In this document: positions 6,252-13,510 of the stretch, in pieces | How positions within the stretch are numbered: position 1 is the first letter of the stretch | Layout: each line of letters begins with the position of its first letter | NCBI GenBank assembly: GCA_002435715.1 | Contig: DISD01000087.1 | Coordinates: 1 to 25,944, forward strand | Source of the DNA: Rhodospirillaceae bacterium UBA6219 | GTDB taxonomy: Bacteria; Pseudomonadota; Alphaproteobacteria; Rhodospirillales; Magnetospirillaceae | DNA: 25,944 nt | Direction of reading: 5' to 3' | Made by a program: the position numbers and the translations under genes | Notes under the pieces: model-generated | The model's database searches: none | The model's input: only the letters and a program-made list of their open reading frames with translations | What the model was told of the DNA's origin: nothing

Positions 6252-7436
6252 TCAGCCCTGCCGCCGTGACGTCACGCTTGCCAGCACATAGCCGGCCACC
6301 GCCAAAAAACAGAAAGCCAGGATGGCGGCGATCACCGCGCGCGGGCTGTCGGTGGCGCTCCACAACGCCGCCAAGGCCAGCGGCGCCAGTGATTTGGCGA
6401 TGTTGACCGGCAGGGCCAAGGCGCCGTTGGTGGCGGCATAGCTGGCGCCGTTCAGATATTCGGGCACGGCGGTGCCGCGTACGATGGTGATGATGCCGTT
6501 GGCGGCGCCGTACAGCAGGGCGAAGGCGACCAAAGCGGGAAAGTCGCCGGGAAAGGCCATCAGCAATCCCACCGCCACCAGCATGGCGACCACCACGCCG
6601 CCGCCGGTCATGCGGGCATTCAACCGCCGTCCCAGGGCCAGCAGGATGATGCGCCCCAGCACCTGCATGGGACCGATGGACGCCATCACCAGCATGATGC
6701 GGTGGCTGTCCAGGCCATAGAAGGTCATCAACGGGATCAACTGGAAGGTCAGGCCGGTGAAAATGGCGCCATAGGCGGTGAACCACAACGCCAGGCCCCA
6801 GAACACCGGATTGCGCCAGGGCAGGGGGGCGGCGTGGCCCTTGGCGGCCAGAACCGAACGGCCGTCGCCCGGTTTCAACACCAGCAGATGGATGCCGCCG
6901 ACGAACAGGGCGCAGAACAATCCCAGGATCAGCAGAGCCTGACGCCAGCCCAATGCGTCGCACAGGGTTTGGGTCAACGGGATCAGCACGGTGCTGGCGA
7001 AGCCGCCCAGCAAGGTGATGGCGGTGATGGCGCGGCGGTAATCGGCGCCGAACAAGGCGGTGACCACGGCGAAGGCCGGTTCGTACAACAGACACGCCAT
7101 GCACAGGCCGATCCCGGCCCAGATCAGCACGAAGGTGGTTTGGTCGCTCACCTGCGACCACGCCATCATCAGTAACCCGCCACCCATGGCCCCCAGACTC
7201 ATCACCATGCGGGCGCCATGGCGGTCGATCCAGCGTCCCACCCAGGGGGCCGCAAATCCCCAGGTGGCCAAGCCCACCGACAACGCCCCGTTCAGGCTGG
7301 TGCGCGACCAGCCCAATTCGGCCTCCATGGGGACCACGGCGACGGCGAAGGCGTAATAAAGGCAACCCCAGGCCACCAACTGGGCGGCGGCCAGCAGCCA
7401 GACAAAGGACCAGGGGCGAGATGGAGAGGATGTCAT
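6252..7436 (-). CDS. Major facilitator superfamily transporter
   Basis: A 394-residue permease with twelve predicted membrane segments. The loop between segments 2 and 3 carries GRWIDRHGAR (67-76), a form of MFS motif A. The overall layout, with a longer central loop near residue 190-215 (LKPGDGRSVLAAKG), fits a proton-coupled 12-TM carrier. No substrate can be assigned from sequence or neighbours. The start has AGGAG 6 bases upstream. About 115 bases separate it from the terminator of tRNA-Val on the same strand, so it probably has its own promoter. Confidence 0.88.
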   Translation of the reverse strand: MTSSPSRPWSFVWLLAAAQLVAWGCLYYAFAVAVVPMEAELGWSRTSLNGALSVGLATWGFAAPWVGRWIDRHGARMVMSLGAMGGGLLMMAWSQVSDQTTFVLIWAGIGLCMACLLYEPAFAVVTALFGADYRRAITAITLLGGFASTVLIPLTQTLCDALGWRQALLILGLFCALFVGGIHLLVLKPGDGRSVLAAKGHAAPLPWRNPVFWGLALWFTAYGAIFTGLTFQLIPLMTFYGLDSHRIMLVMASIGPMQVLGRIILLALGRRLNARMTGGGVVVAMLVAVGLLMAFPGDFPALVAFALLYGAANGIITIVRGTAVPEYLNGASYAATNGALALPVNIAKSLAPLALAALWSATDSPRAVIAAILAFCFLAVAGYVLASVTSRRQG

Positions 7437-7550
7437 GGAACTCTCCTAGACCCGTTGGGCCGAAGGCCGGCCCGTGCCGGGCTCGTTCAATCGCCACGCG
7501 GGCTTAGACCTATGTGCCGCTTGTCTGCCCAAAAGCGGCCGGAAACGACG

Positions 7551-7576
7551 AAAGCCACCCGGGGTGGGGTGGCTTT
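7551..7576 (-). terminator. Terminator downstream of tRNA-Val
   Basis: A perfect 10-bp stem (arms 7576-7567 and 7560-7551 in the sense of the minus strand, AAAGCCACCC / GGGTGGCTTT) with a 6-base loop, 21 bases past the tRNA 3' end. The arm ends in TTT and is followed by CGTCGTTT. Confidence 0.75.
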
Positions 7577-7597
7577 GGTGTCCGATGGGACCGGAGA

Positions 7598-7672
7598 TGG
7601 TGGGCGACACAGGGATTGAACCTGTGACCCCACCCGTGTGAAGGGTGTGCTCTACCGCTGAGCTAGTCGCCC
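7598..7672 (-). tRNA. tRNA-Val, anticodon CAC
   Basis: The minus strand folds into a full cloverleaf. The acceptor stem is GGGCGAC (7672-7666) with GTCGCCC (7608-7602) and discriminator A; the D arm is AGCTCAGCGGTAGAGCA. The anticodon stem CACCC/GGGTG encloses TTCACAC, with CAC at positions 34-36. The T arm contains GGTTCAATCC, and CCA is encoded at 7600-7598. The CAC anticodon reads GUG valine codons. Length is 75 nt with CCA. Confidence 0.95.
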
Positions 7673-7716
7673 ATCTCTCGGACCCTGCAAGGTGTTCCTT
7701 GCGTCGGGAGGCCCGC

Positions 7717-7745
7717 TTTATAGAGCCCCGGCCGGGGCCTGTCAA
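7717..7745 (-). promoter_or_regulatory. Sigma70-type promoter of tRNA-Val
   Basis: On the minus strand a consensus -35 TTGACA (7745-7740) is separated by 17 bp from -10 TATAAA (7722-7717). The -35 box overlaps the stop codon of the LOG-family gene. The leader to the tRNA (about 38 bases) carries a 6-bp hairpin (GCAAGG / CCTTGC, 7687-7702). Confidence 0.8.
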
Positions 7746-8323
7746 GCGGTCTCCTTGTCGATTATTTTTACCGTGCCGGGCGGCTGGTAAGCGGCGAATC
7801 CGTCCAGCAATTGGGCGGCGTCCGACGACACCGCCACCATCTGCCGGTGTCGGGCTTTCAGGAAACCTTCCACCACCATGTGGTCCAGGAAGGTGTGCAG
7901 GTGGTCGTAATACCCGGCCACGTCCAAAAACGCTGCTGGTTTGGCATGCAAGCCCAACTGGCCCCAGGTCCACACCTCGAACACTTCTTCCATGGTGCCG
8001 ATGCCGCCGGGCAGGGCGATGAAGGCGTCGGACAGCTCGGCCATCATCGCCTTGCGTTCGTGCATGGACCCCACCACACGCAGTTCGCTGATGTCGCGCG
8101 CCCCCACTTCCAGCCGCATCAGGGATTCGGGGATCACCCCGATGACCGTGCCGCCGGCCTGCATGGCGGCTTCGGCGACCATGCCCATCAGCCCCACATT
8201 GCCGCCGCCATAAACCAGTTCCAGGCCGCGTTCGGCCAACAAGCGGCCTAGCGCGCGGGCGGCATCGGCATAAGCGGGGTTGGTGCCGGGATTGGAGCCG
8301 CAGAACACGCAGACACGTTTCAT
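7742..8323 (-). CDS. LOG-family protein (TIGR00730 Rossmann fold; putative nucleoside 5'-monophosphate phosphoribohydrolase)
   Basis: A 193-residue cytoplasmic protein of the LOG family, members of which release the base from cytokinin riboside monophosphates or other nucleotides. The family motif PGGIGTMEE (105-113) and MHERK (87-91), together with the N-terminal CVFCGSNPG and VYGGGNVGLMG, are all present, so the active site looks complete. Bacterial members are often mis-called lysine decarboxylase. It starts 4 bases after the thiE stop, making a two-gene unit, and its stop codon overlaps the tRNA-Val promoter. The physiological substrate here is unknown. Confidence 0.88.
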   Translation of the reverse strand: MKRVCVFCGSNPGTNPAYADAARALGRLLAERGLELVYGGGNVGLMGMVAEAAMQAGGTVIGVIPESLMRLEVGARDISELRVVGSMHERKAMMAELSDAFIALPGGIGTMEEVFEVWTWGQLGLHAKPAAFLDVAGYYDHLHTFLDHMVVEGFLKARHRQMVAVSSDAAQLLDGFAAYQPPGTVKIIDKETA

Positions 8324-8327
8324 CCGA

Positions 8328-8963
8328 TCAGCCCCCGGACATCACCTTGTTGAACGCCTTGACCGCTGCCGCCGGGCCTTCGGCGTGCTTCCACACCCCC
8401 GCCGACACCGCCAGGAAATCGGCGCCGGCTTCCACCAGCGGACGGCAATTGTCGATGGTAATGCCGCCGATGGCGACGCTGGGTACGGTGAACAACTGGC
8501 TCCACCATCGCAGCAAATCCGTATCCGCGTGGAACTTGGCCTCTTTGGTGTCGGTGGGGAAGAAAGCCCCGAAGGCCACGTAATCGGCGCCTTTTTCCCC
8601 GGCTTCCATGGCCAGATGGCGGGAATCGTGGCAGGTGATGCCGACGATGCCGTCGCCCACCGCCTTGCGGGCGGCTTCATAGGTGCCGTCTTCCTGGCCG
8701 ATATGGACACCGTCGCAGCCGGTTTCGAAGGCCAGATCGGGGCGGTCGTTCAACAACACGGCGATGCCGCGCTTTTGCGCCGGCGGCCGCAGCACGTCGA
8801 TGGCGCGGCACAGCGCGTCGTCGTCCAAATTCTTCAGGCGGATCTGCACGCAGGCGATGTCGCCGCCATCCAGGGCCTGTTCCCAGACGGGCAGCCATTG
8901 GAACGGATTTTCGATCACCGCAGGCGTGATCAGGTACAGGCGGCAATCATTGCTCACGGGCAT
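8328..8963 (-). CDS. thiE: Thiamine-phosphate synthase (ThiE/TenI family)
   Basis: A 211-residue TIM-barrel enzyme that joins HMP-pyrophosphate and the thiazole phosphate to give thiamine phosphate. Family features in order are YLITP (10-14), VQIRLK (39-44), LNDRPDLA (71-78), GVHIGQED (85-92), FFPTDTKEA (134-142) and AIGGIT (164-169), which form the phosphate and metal sites. VQIRLK replaces the more usual VQLREK. TenI, a related aminohydrolase-associated protein, is the main alternative, but the intact GQED motif favours ThiE. GGAG lies 3 bases before the ATG. No TPP riboswitch was recognised upstream; the gene heads a unit with the LOG-family gene. Confidence 0.88.
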   Translation of the reverse strand: MPVSNDCRLYLITPAVIENPFQWLPVWEQALDGGDIACVQIRLKNLDDDALCRAIDVLRPPAQKRGIAVLLNDRPDLAFETGCDGVHIGQEDGTYEAARKAVGDGIVGITCHDSRHLAMEAGEKGADYVAFGAFFPTDTKEAKFHADTDLLRWWSQLFTVPSVAIGGITIDNCRPLVEAGADFLAVSAGVWKHAEGPAAAVKAFNKVMSGG

Positions 8964-9082
8964 GGTCTCCGGAAAAAGTCAGCTGTGGTTGAAGCATGGA
9001 CCGGGCCCGAAAGCAACCTTGCCCACAAATGGTCACAATTCGCCCATATTGCCGCCATCAGCGCTGGGCAGGATCGTTTTCG

Positions 9083-9502
9083 TCAACGGACTTGCTCCCA
9101 CATCCGATGACCATGTTCCCGACAGCTTATGCCGGGATCCGAAGCGCCGAGCAGATCGAGGGCGTCGTTCCCCCACCGACCCTCCCCCCAAGCCCCTTTC
9201 TGCTCGGCGATTTCCCGCACGGCGTCAAAAGCCGGTCCATCCCCCGTCAACAGCACGCCTTCGACGCCATTGCGCAGCGCCGCCAGGGCCCAGCCCGGGC
9301 AATCGGCGCAATCCAGCACGGCGGTGAAAGCTGCGTCGGGGTATTCGGCGCGCAACGCACCGACCAAGGCCTGCCACCATCCAATCCCTTGATAACCGGC
9401 GGCGGCGGCAGGGCTGATCAGCACGACGGGACGCCCGGCGGCGGCGGCCAAAGCGGCTCGGCCGTGATCCAGATGGTGGATGACGAAGCCGGGTGCGGTC
9501 AT
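9083..9502 (-). CDS. Conserved-looking protein of unknown function
   Basis: A 139-residue protein that I do not recognise. It begins MTAPGFVIHHLDHGRAALAAA and has an alternating hydrophobic pattern (PVVLISPAAAAGYQGIGWW, AAFTAVLDCADCPGWALAALRNGVEGVLLTGD) suggestive of a small alpha/beta domain, with a CADC pair that could bind metal or form a disulfide. No signal peptide or membrane segment is evident. The ATG overlaps the stop of the DUF3124 gene as ATGA (9502-9499), which supports both the start and co-translation. The last ~20 residues are polar (SCREHGHRMWEQVR). Confidence 0.65.
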   Translation of the reverse strand: MTAPGFVIHHLDHGRAALAAAAGRPVVLISPAAAAGYQGIGWWQALVGALRAEYPDAAFTAVLDCADCPGWALAALRNGVEGVLLTGDGPAFDAVREIAEQKGAWGEGRWGNDALDLLGASDPGISCREHGHRMWEQVR

Positions 9503-9984
9503 TTCCCGCTTGGCGCGATGGGGCGGCCGGGGCTGGTGAAGGCCAAGGCTTGCGGTCCAAAGAAATAGGCGTTCACGGTTTCGACGATGGGCTCGGAAAT
9601 GGGCTTCTCGGCGTTCCATTCCACCAGGAAATTGGCGCCGGTGCCGCCCTTGTCGTCCTTGTGTTCCAAGAACAGATCGGTGGACGCCATGGGACCCAAG
9701 GTCACGCCCTGGGGGAAGTATTCGCGCAGCAATTGGCCGGCGGTGTCGTAATAACGCACCGAACGCACCACCATGGCGGCATTGGGGTCGGTGTTGCGGA
9801 TGGACAGCATGGACGACAACAGCAGCATCTGCGGCTTTTGCTTGGAATCCAGATTGCCGTGCCAGATATGGGAATAAACCGGCACATAGACGGTCTGGCC
9901 CTTGGATTGGCGGCCTTCCTGGGCGTGTGCCGGCAGCACGGCCAGCACCAGGGCAAGGACGGAAGCGACGATGGCCAAGCGCAT
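9499..9984 (-). CDS. Exported DUF3124 protein
   Basis: A 161-residue protein with a clear signal peptide (MRLAIVASVLALVLAVLPAHAQ, cleavage likely after AHA at 21). The mature part carries the DUF3124 pattern: QTVYVPVYSHIW, LSIRNTDPNAAMVVRSVRYYDTAGQLLREY, and a C-terminal NFLVEWNAE...PIVETVNAYFFG. It is likely periplasmic or surface-associated; its biochemical role is unknown. The start has GGAG 7 bases upstream and a good promoter. It is translationally coupled to the following unknown gene. Confidence 0.82.
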   Translation of the reverse strand: MRLAIVASVLALVLAVLPAHAQEGRQSKGQTVYVPVYSHIWHGNLDSKQKPQMLLLSSMLSIRNTDPNAAMVVRSVRYYDTAGQLLREYFPQGVTLGPMASTDLFLEHKDDKGGTGANFLVEWNAEKPISEPIVETVNAYFFGPQALAFTSPGRPIAPSGK

Positions 9985-10012
9985 GACGGGACTCCGGATG
10001 GGATTCCCGCAA

Positions 10013-10040
10013 AGGCTATCCCTTGTGAGGCGGCTGTCAA
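10013..10040 (-). promoter_or_regulatory. Promoter of the DUF3124 gene
   Basis: On the minus strand TTGACA (10040-10035) is followed after 16 bp by TAGCCT (10018-10013), giving a start site about 20 bases before the ATG at 9984. It is back-to-back with the zapA-side promoter, whose TTGACA box lies 20 bp away. Confidence 0.55.
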
Positions 10041-10060
10041 GAGAATGGGGGAGGGTGTCG

Positions 10061-10089
10061 TTGACAGGCCCGTCCATCGGCCCTAACCT
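10061..10089 (+). promoter_or_regulatory. Promoter for the coiled-coil gene and zapA
   Basis: Consensus TTGACA (10061-10066) with a 17-bp spacer to TAACCT (10084-10089). Transcription from about 10096 would leave a ~27-base leader before the TTG start at 10123 and could read through zapA into the 6S RNA. Confidence 0.55.
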
Positions 10090-10122
10090 TCGGTTTCGCA
10101 ATTGCACTTTGGGGTAAAGACC

Positions 10123-10347
10123 TTGTCCGCAGCCTTGGGCCGCACCGAAGCGGCCGTACAACGCCTTGGCGACGCCATCGACCGGCTGGAAGCCGCCGTC
10201 GCCCGTGTCGGCGCCGGCGATTTGCTGTTGGCCGGCGAATTGCGTGACGCCCGTGATCAACAGGCGTCGCTGGAAGACACCACCCGGGTGGTGGCGCAAC
10301 GTCTGGACGGGGCCATTTCCCGTCTGCGCACCTTGTTGGAGGCGTAA
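10123..10347 (+). CDS. Small coiled-coil protein upstream of zapA (DUF4164-like)
   Basis: A 74-residue cytoplasmic protein composed almost entirely of heptad-like helix (AAVQRLGDAIDRLEAAVARV ... RVVAQRLDGAISRLRTLLEA). Small proteins of this kind commonly precede zapA in alphaproteobacteria. TTG at 10123 is chosen because GGGGT lies 7 bases upstream; an earlier TTG at 10102 has no such site. It ends 3 bases before zapA. A division-related partner role is inference. Confidence 0.65.
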   Translation: MSAALGRTEAAVQRLGDAIDRLEAAVARVGAGDLLLAGELRDARDQQASLEDTTRVVAQRLDGAISRLRTLLEA

Positions 10348-10350
10348 GCC

Positions 10351-10677
10351 ATGGCCTTGGTTCCGCTTTCCATCATCGGTCGCGTCCACGAAATCGCCTG
10401 CGACGATTCCCAGGTCGCCCGCGTCCATGTGCTGGGCAAGATGGTGGACGGCATCGCCCAGGATCTGTTGAAGCAATTGGGCAACGTCCCCGACATCCGT
10501 TTGATGGTGATGGTGGCGCTGTCTTTGGCCGACGAATTGGCCGAATTGCGCGAAACCTTGGACAACACCAGCCAAGACCTTTCCAGCCTGGCGGAAGGTG
10601 ACGAGCGTATGGCCACCGGCATCGAGACCCTGGCGGCGCGTATCGAAGCCATTGCGGAACGGCTGGAAAGGCCCTAA
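10351..10677 (+). CDS. zapA: Cell division protein ZapA
   Basis: A 108-residue protein of the ZapA family, which binds FtsZ and bundles its filaments at the division site. It begins ALVPLSIIGRVHEIACDDSQ, followed by the core helix GKMVDGIAQDLLKQLGNVPDIRLMVMVALSLADELAEL, and ends in a coiled coil (DERMATGIETLAARIEAIAERLERL-like region). The globular N-terminal domain plus C-terminal helix is the expected layout. Conserved position immediately before 6S RNA and 5-FCL supports the call. Confidence 0.85.
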   Translation: MALVPLSIIGRVHEIACDDSQVARVHVLGKMVDGIAQDLLKQLGNVPDIRLMVMVALSLADELAELRETLDNTSQDLSSLAEGDERMATGIETLAARIEAIAERLERP

Positions 10678-10687
10678 GTATACCTCA

Positions 10688-10852
10688 GGAGCGGTCTGCT
10701 GCACGGTGCGTCAGGCAGCTAATGTCCCTGGGGCGATATCTATCCTCTTGGGAGCTGTCCCTGGCGGGATCTTGGTCCCGCTAAATGGCGCCCACCTGTT
10801 AAGTCAGGCCACGGAGGACTTACAACGCCAACGGCCGAGGCGGCGCCGCTCC
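10688..10852 (+). ncRNA. ssrS: 6S RNA
   Basis: The 183-base gap between zapA and 5-formyltetrahydrofolate cyclo-ligase is the classic site of 6S RNA, the RNA that binds sigma70-RNA polymerase. Ends GGAGCGG (10688-10694) and CCGCTCC (10846-10852) pair exactly to close a ~165-nt molecule. An apical hairpin GCGGGA / TCCCGC (10764-10769 and 10776-10781) is present, as is the typical central run CCTCTTGGGAGCTGTCCC. No ORF occupies the gap. Exact ends are estimated from the closing stem. Confidence 0.78.
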
Positions 10853-10860
10853 GCATTTCC

Positions 10861-11466
10861 ATGAAAAACAAATCACCAACCTCCACCGATGCTCTATCCG
10901 CCGCCAAGGCGGCGGCCCGTGCCCATGCGGTGGTGGTACGTCGCCAGGCTTGTGCCGATTACGGCAGGGTGGCGGCGGAAAAGCTGGCCATCCAAGCCGA
11001 CAGTCTGGGCCTTTCCTGTGGGACGGTGGTGGCCGGCTATTGGCCCATGGGCGACGAGATCGACCCCCGTCCGTTACTGGAAATCCTGGCCGGTCGCGGT
11101 TGCGTCATCGGTCTTCCGGTGGTGATGGCCCGCGGTCAACCCCTGGTGTTCCGCCAGTGGGAGAGTGGCGAGCCGCTGGAGCAAGGCCTGCACGGGACCT
11201 GCCATCCGGCTGCGGCAGCGGCGGAAGTTGTTCCCGATCTGATTTTGGTGCCGTTGTTAGCCTTTGACGGGGCGGGGTATCGCTTGGGCTATGGGGGCGG
11301 CTATTACGACCGCACCCTGGCCGGTTTGCGTCATCGTCCCCATGTGAGGGCTGTTGGTGTCGCTTTCGCCGCGCAACGGGTGGAAGCGGTGCCCAGGGAT
11401 CAGCATGACCAAATTCTTGACCTGATCCTGACCGAGCAGGGATTGGTGAAGCCGGAGACGTTATGA
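10861..11466 (+). CDS. 5-formyltetrahydrofolate cyclo-ligase
   Basis: A 201-residue enzyme that converts 5-formyl-THF to 5,10-methenyl-THF using ATP, returning folate to the one-carbon pool. The signature LGYGGGYYDR (142-151) and GYWPMGDEID (59-68) identify the family (YgfA/MTHFS). The ATG at 10861 abuts the 3' end of 6S RNA and lacks a visible Shine-Dalgarno, so the true start or leader is uncertain. The first ~13 residues (KNKSPTSTD) are not typical of the family core. The stop overlaps the next gene as ATGA. Linkage to 6S RNA is conserved across proteobacteria. Confidence 0.88.
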   Translation: MKNKSPTSTDALSAAKAAARAHAVVVRRQACADYGRVAAEKLAIQADSLGLSCGTVVAGYWPMGDEIDPRPLLEILAGRGCVIGLPVVMARGQPLVFRQWESGEPLEQGLHGTCHPAAAAAEVVPDLILVPLLAFDGAGYRLGYGGGYYDRTLAGLRHRPHVRAVGVAFAAQRVEAVPRDQHDQILDLILTEQGLVKPETL

Positions 11467-12281
11467 GACTTTTGTATCTGGGTGACATCGTCGGCCGCGC
11501 CGGCCGTGATGCGGTTGTGGCCAATCTGCCGAAAGCCCGTGAACGTCTGAAGCTGGATTTCGTCGTCGCCAACGGCGAGAACGCCGCCCATGGTTTCGGT
11601 ATCACCCCCAAGCTGTGCGACGACCTTTACGCTGCCGGTGCCGACGTGGTGACCCTGGGCAACCACACCTTTGACCAGCGCGAGATCGTGCCGCATCTGG
11701 ATGCCGAGCCGCGCTTGTTGCGGCCGCTGAATTATCCCGCCGGTACACCGGGCCGTGGTGTGGGCATTTACGAGGCGCCGCGCGGCAAGAAGGTGATGGT
11801 GGTCCAGGTCATGGGCCGGTTGTTCATGGACCCGCTGGATTGTCCCTTCGCCGGGGTCGAACGCGAATTGCGCAAGGTGCGGCTGGGGGCGGGGGGCATC
11901 GACGCCATCATCGTCGACGTCCATGCCGAGGCCACCAGCGAAAAGATGGCCCTGGGGCATGTCTGTGACGGCCGGGCGTCCTTGGTGGTGGGCGGGCATT
12001 CCCACATCCCCACCGCCGACGCGCAGATTCTGCCGGGGGGCACCGCCTATCAGACCGATGCCGGCATGTGCGGCGACTACAATTCGGTGATCGGCATGAA
12101 AAAGGATGCCGCCATCCACAAATTCGTCCGCAAGATTCCCGGCGAAAGGCTGTCGCCCGCCGATGGCGACGGCACGCTGTGCGCGGTGTTCGTGGAAACC
12201 GACGACCGTACCGGGTTGGCGAAACGGGTGGCGCCCCTGCGTCTGGGGCCTAGATTGGCCGAGAACTGGCCGGATGAGTAA
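11463..12281 (+). CDS. YmdB-type metallophosphoesterase (TIGR00282 family)
   Basis: A 272-residue calcineurin-like phosphoesterase; family members hydrolyse cyclic mononucleotides or other phosphodiesters. Metal ligands are visible in LGDIVG (Asp8), NGENAA (Glu39, Asn40), LGNHTFD (Asn67, His68), VDVHAEATSEK (His154) and GGHSHIPTAD (His179, His181). Length matches the family. It is translationally coupled to 5-FCL (ATGA at 11463-11466) and overlaps the end of the convergent nrsF-like gene by 32 bases. The in vivo substrate in alphaproteobacteria is not established. Confidence 0.87.
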   Translation: MRLLYLGDIVGRAGRDAVVANLPKARERLKLDFVVANGENAAHGFGITPKLCDDLYAAGADVVTLGNHTFDQREIVPHLDAEPRLLRPLNYPAGTPGRGVGIYEAPRGKKVMVVQVMGRLFMDPLDCPFAGVERELRKVRLGAGGIDAIIVDVHAEATSEKMALGHVCDGRASLVVGGHSHIPTADAQILPGGTAYQTDAGMCGDYNSVIGMKKDAAIHKFVRKIPGERLSPADGDGTLCAVFVETDDRTGLAKRVAPLRLGPRLAENWPDE

Positions 12282-12909
12282 GTAAGCGCGACCCAAAGAC
12301 CGAGGCCAAGGCGCTCAGGCCGGCGGCGCTGCCCACGTGCCAGGTCAGGGTCACCCAGGCGGTGTCGCCGTCATGAAAAAGGGACAGTGCGGCGGACCCG
12401 GTGGCCGCCGCCGCCAGCGCCGCCAAGCCGGCGGTCAGACTGGGGTTCAGCGCCAAACCACGCCGCAGCAGCACCATCAACACCAAGGCCGGGACCAATC
12501 CGGATCCGACGATTTCCGGCAGGCATTTCTGGTGCAGGATCGATTCCAGGTTGGACCAGCCGCTGGCTTGCCATTCCGCCCAGCATCCTTCGCCGGCGCT
12601 GGCCAGCCACAGAGTGGCCGGTGCCAACGGCACCAACAATTGACGAGATTTGAAGCCCGGCACCGAACTGGCCAGGGCCGCCCAGGCCGCCGTCAAGCCG
12701 GTGACCAGGGCGGTCAGGTTTTGGATGACGAAGCGGTTGTCGGCCAGACATTGGGCCAAATCGGGACGGAAGCCGAAGAACGCGGTGATGGCGGCCAGAA
12801 CCGGCACCGACACCGCCAGCCATTGGCCAAGGCGCCGGCCGGGCGAGGCCAAGCGCTTGACCGGAGCCAGCGAGCCGGACAATTCCTGGATCAACTGATC
12901 GGTGTTCAT
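12250..12909 (-). CDS. NrsF-like (DUF1109) membrane anti-sigma factor
   Basis: A 219-residue inner-membrane protein of the DUF1109/NrsF family, in which Caulobacter NrsF restrains the ECF factor sigmaF. It has a short cytoplasmic N-terminus (MNTDQLIQELSGSLAPVKRL, the likely sigma-binding part) and then about six membrane segments. Cysteines at 54, 109 (EGCWAEW) and 129 (HQKCLPE) are candidates for metal or redox sensing, as proposed for NrsF. The ATG overlaps the sigma stop as ATGA, the expected arrangement for a sigma/anti-sigma pair. Its 3' end overlaps the YmdB-type gene by 32 bases. Confidence 0.83.
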   Translation of the reverse strand: MNTDQLIQELSGSLAPVKRLASPGRRLGQWLAVSVPVLAAITAFFGFRPDLAQCLADNRFVIQNLTALVTGLTAAWAALASSVPGFKSRQLLVPLAPATLWLASAGEGCWAEWQASGWSNLESILHQKCLPEIVGSGLVPALVLMVLLRRGLALNPSLTAGLAALAAAATGSAALSLFHDGDTAWVTLTWHVGSAAGLSALASVFGSRLLTHPASSRPI

Positions 12910-13499
12910 GGTCCCAACAATCCTTTCAGCGTCTTCAGCGCCCGGTGCATGGCCACCTTCAGCGCAGGCACGCTTTGTCCCGAAACGGCCGAAGCCTCGG
13001 TCAGGGACATTTCCTTGATCTTCAACAATTCCACCGCCTGACGTTGCCCGGCCGGCAGCTTGGCCACCGCCTTGCCCAAATCCATGCGGTCGGTTGCTGA
13101 CGTATTCGCCGCCTGAGACAGAAAAGTTTCAGGGACTTGCTCGATATCCGTCTCGCGCCCCTGGTGGCGACGACGATGACGCAGCCCATCCTTGACCCGA
13201 TGGTCGACGATGGCCGCGAACCACGGCAGGAAGGGGCGGGTGGGGTCATAGGTATGACGTGCCCCATGCAGGGTCAGCAGGATTTCCTGGACCACGTCCT
13301 CCACGTCTTCCGCCACGCCCGAGGCCGCCAATTGCCGGGCCGCCATGCGCCGCGCCACCGGGGCCAATTCGGCCAGCAAACGCCCATAGGCCGTCTGGTC
13401 GCCATCCTGGGCGGCCTGCATCCAGGCCCCCCAGCGGGAGCTGTCTTCCAGATGTTTGGCGCGGTCGCTGATCATGGCAACAGGATGCGCGGCGGTCAT
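12906..13499 (-). CDS. ECF sigma factor, sigmaF-like
   Basis: A 197-residue extracytoplasmic-function sigma factor. The sigma2 region includes AEDVEDVVQEILLTLHGARHTYDPTRPFLPW (63-93, with the -10 recognition helix), and sigma4 is SLTEASAVSGQSVPALKVAMHRALKTLK (165-192), a helix-turn-helix for the -35. The coupled NrsF-like gene assigns it to the sigmaF/DUF1109 group. ATG at 13499 or at 13475 (codon 9) could start the protein; neither has a strong ribosome site. A GTAACC-N16-CGAA sequence lies between this gene and the divergent thioredoxin operon, its probable target. Confidence 0.87.
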   Translation of the reverse strand: MTAAHPVAMISDRAKHLEDSSRWGAWMQAAQDGDQTAYGRLLAELAPVARRMAARQLAASGVAEDVEDVVQEILLTLHGARHTYDPTRPFLPWFAAIVDHRVKDGLRHRRRHQGRETDIEQVPETFLSQAANTSATDRMDLGKAVAKLPAGQRQAVELLKIKEMSLTEASAVSGQSVPALKVAMHRALKTLKGLLGP

Positions 13500-13510
13500 C
13501 GTGGTGCAAG

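Noticed and set aside
6208..7497. A 429-codon minus-strand frame over the MFS gene
   Set aside because: The 394-residue frame from 7436 has a ribosome site, membrane segments and MFS motif A; this longer one is Arg/Gly/His-rich and in a shadow frame.
8964..9082. TPP riboswitch upstream of thiE
   Set aside because: The leader is short and I found neither the CTGAGA box nor a thi-box-like fold.
9499..10704. Reading the 401-codon minus-strand frame as one long protein
   Set aside because: The part above 9984 is antisense to zapA and the coiled-coil gene. The signal peptide at 9984 with GGAG upstream marks the true start.
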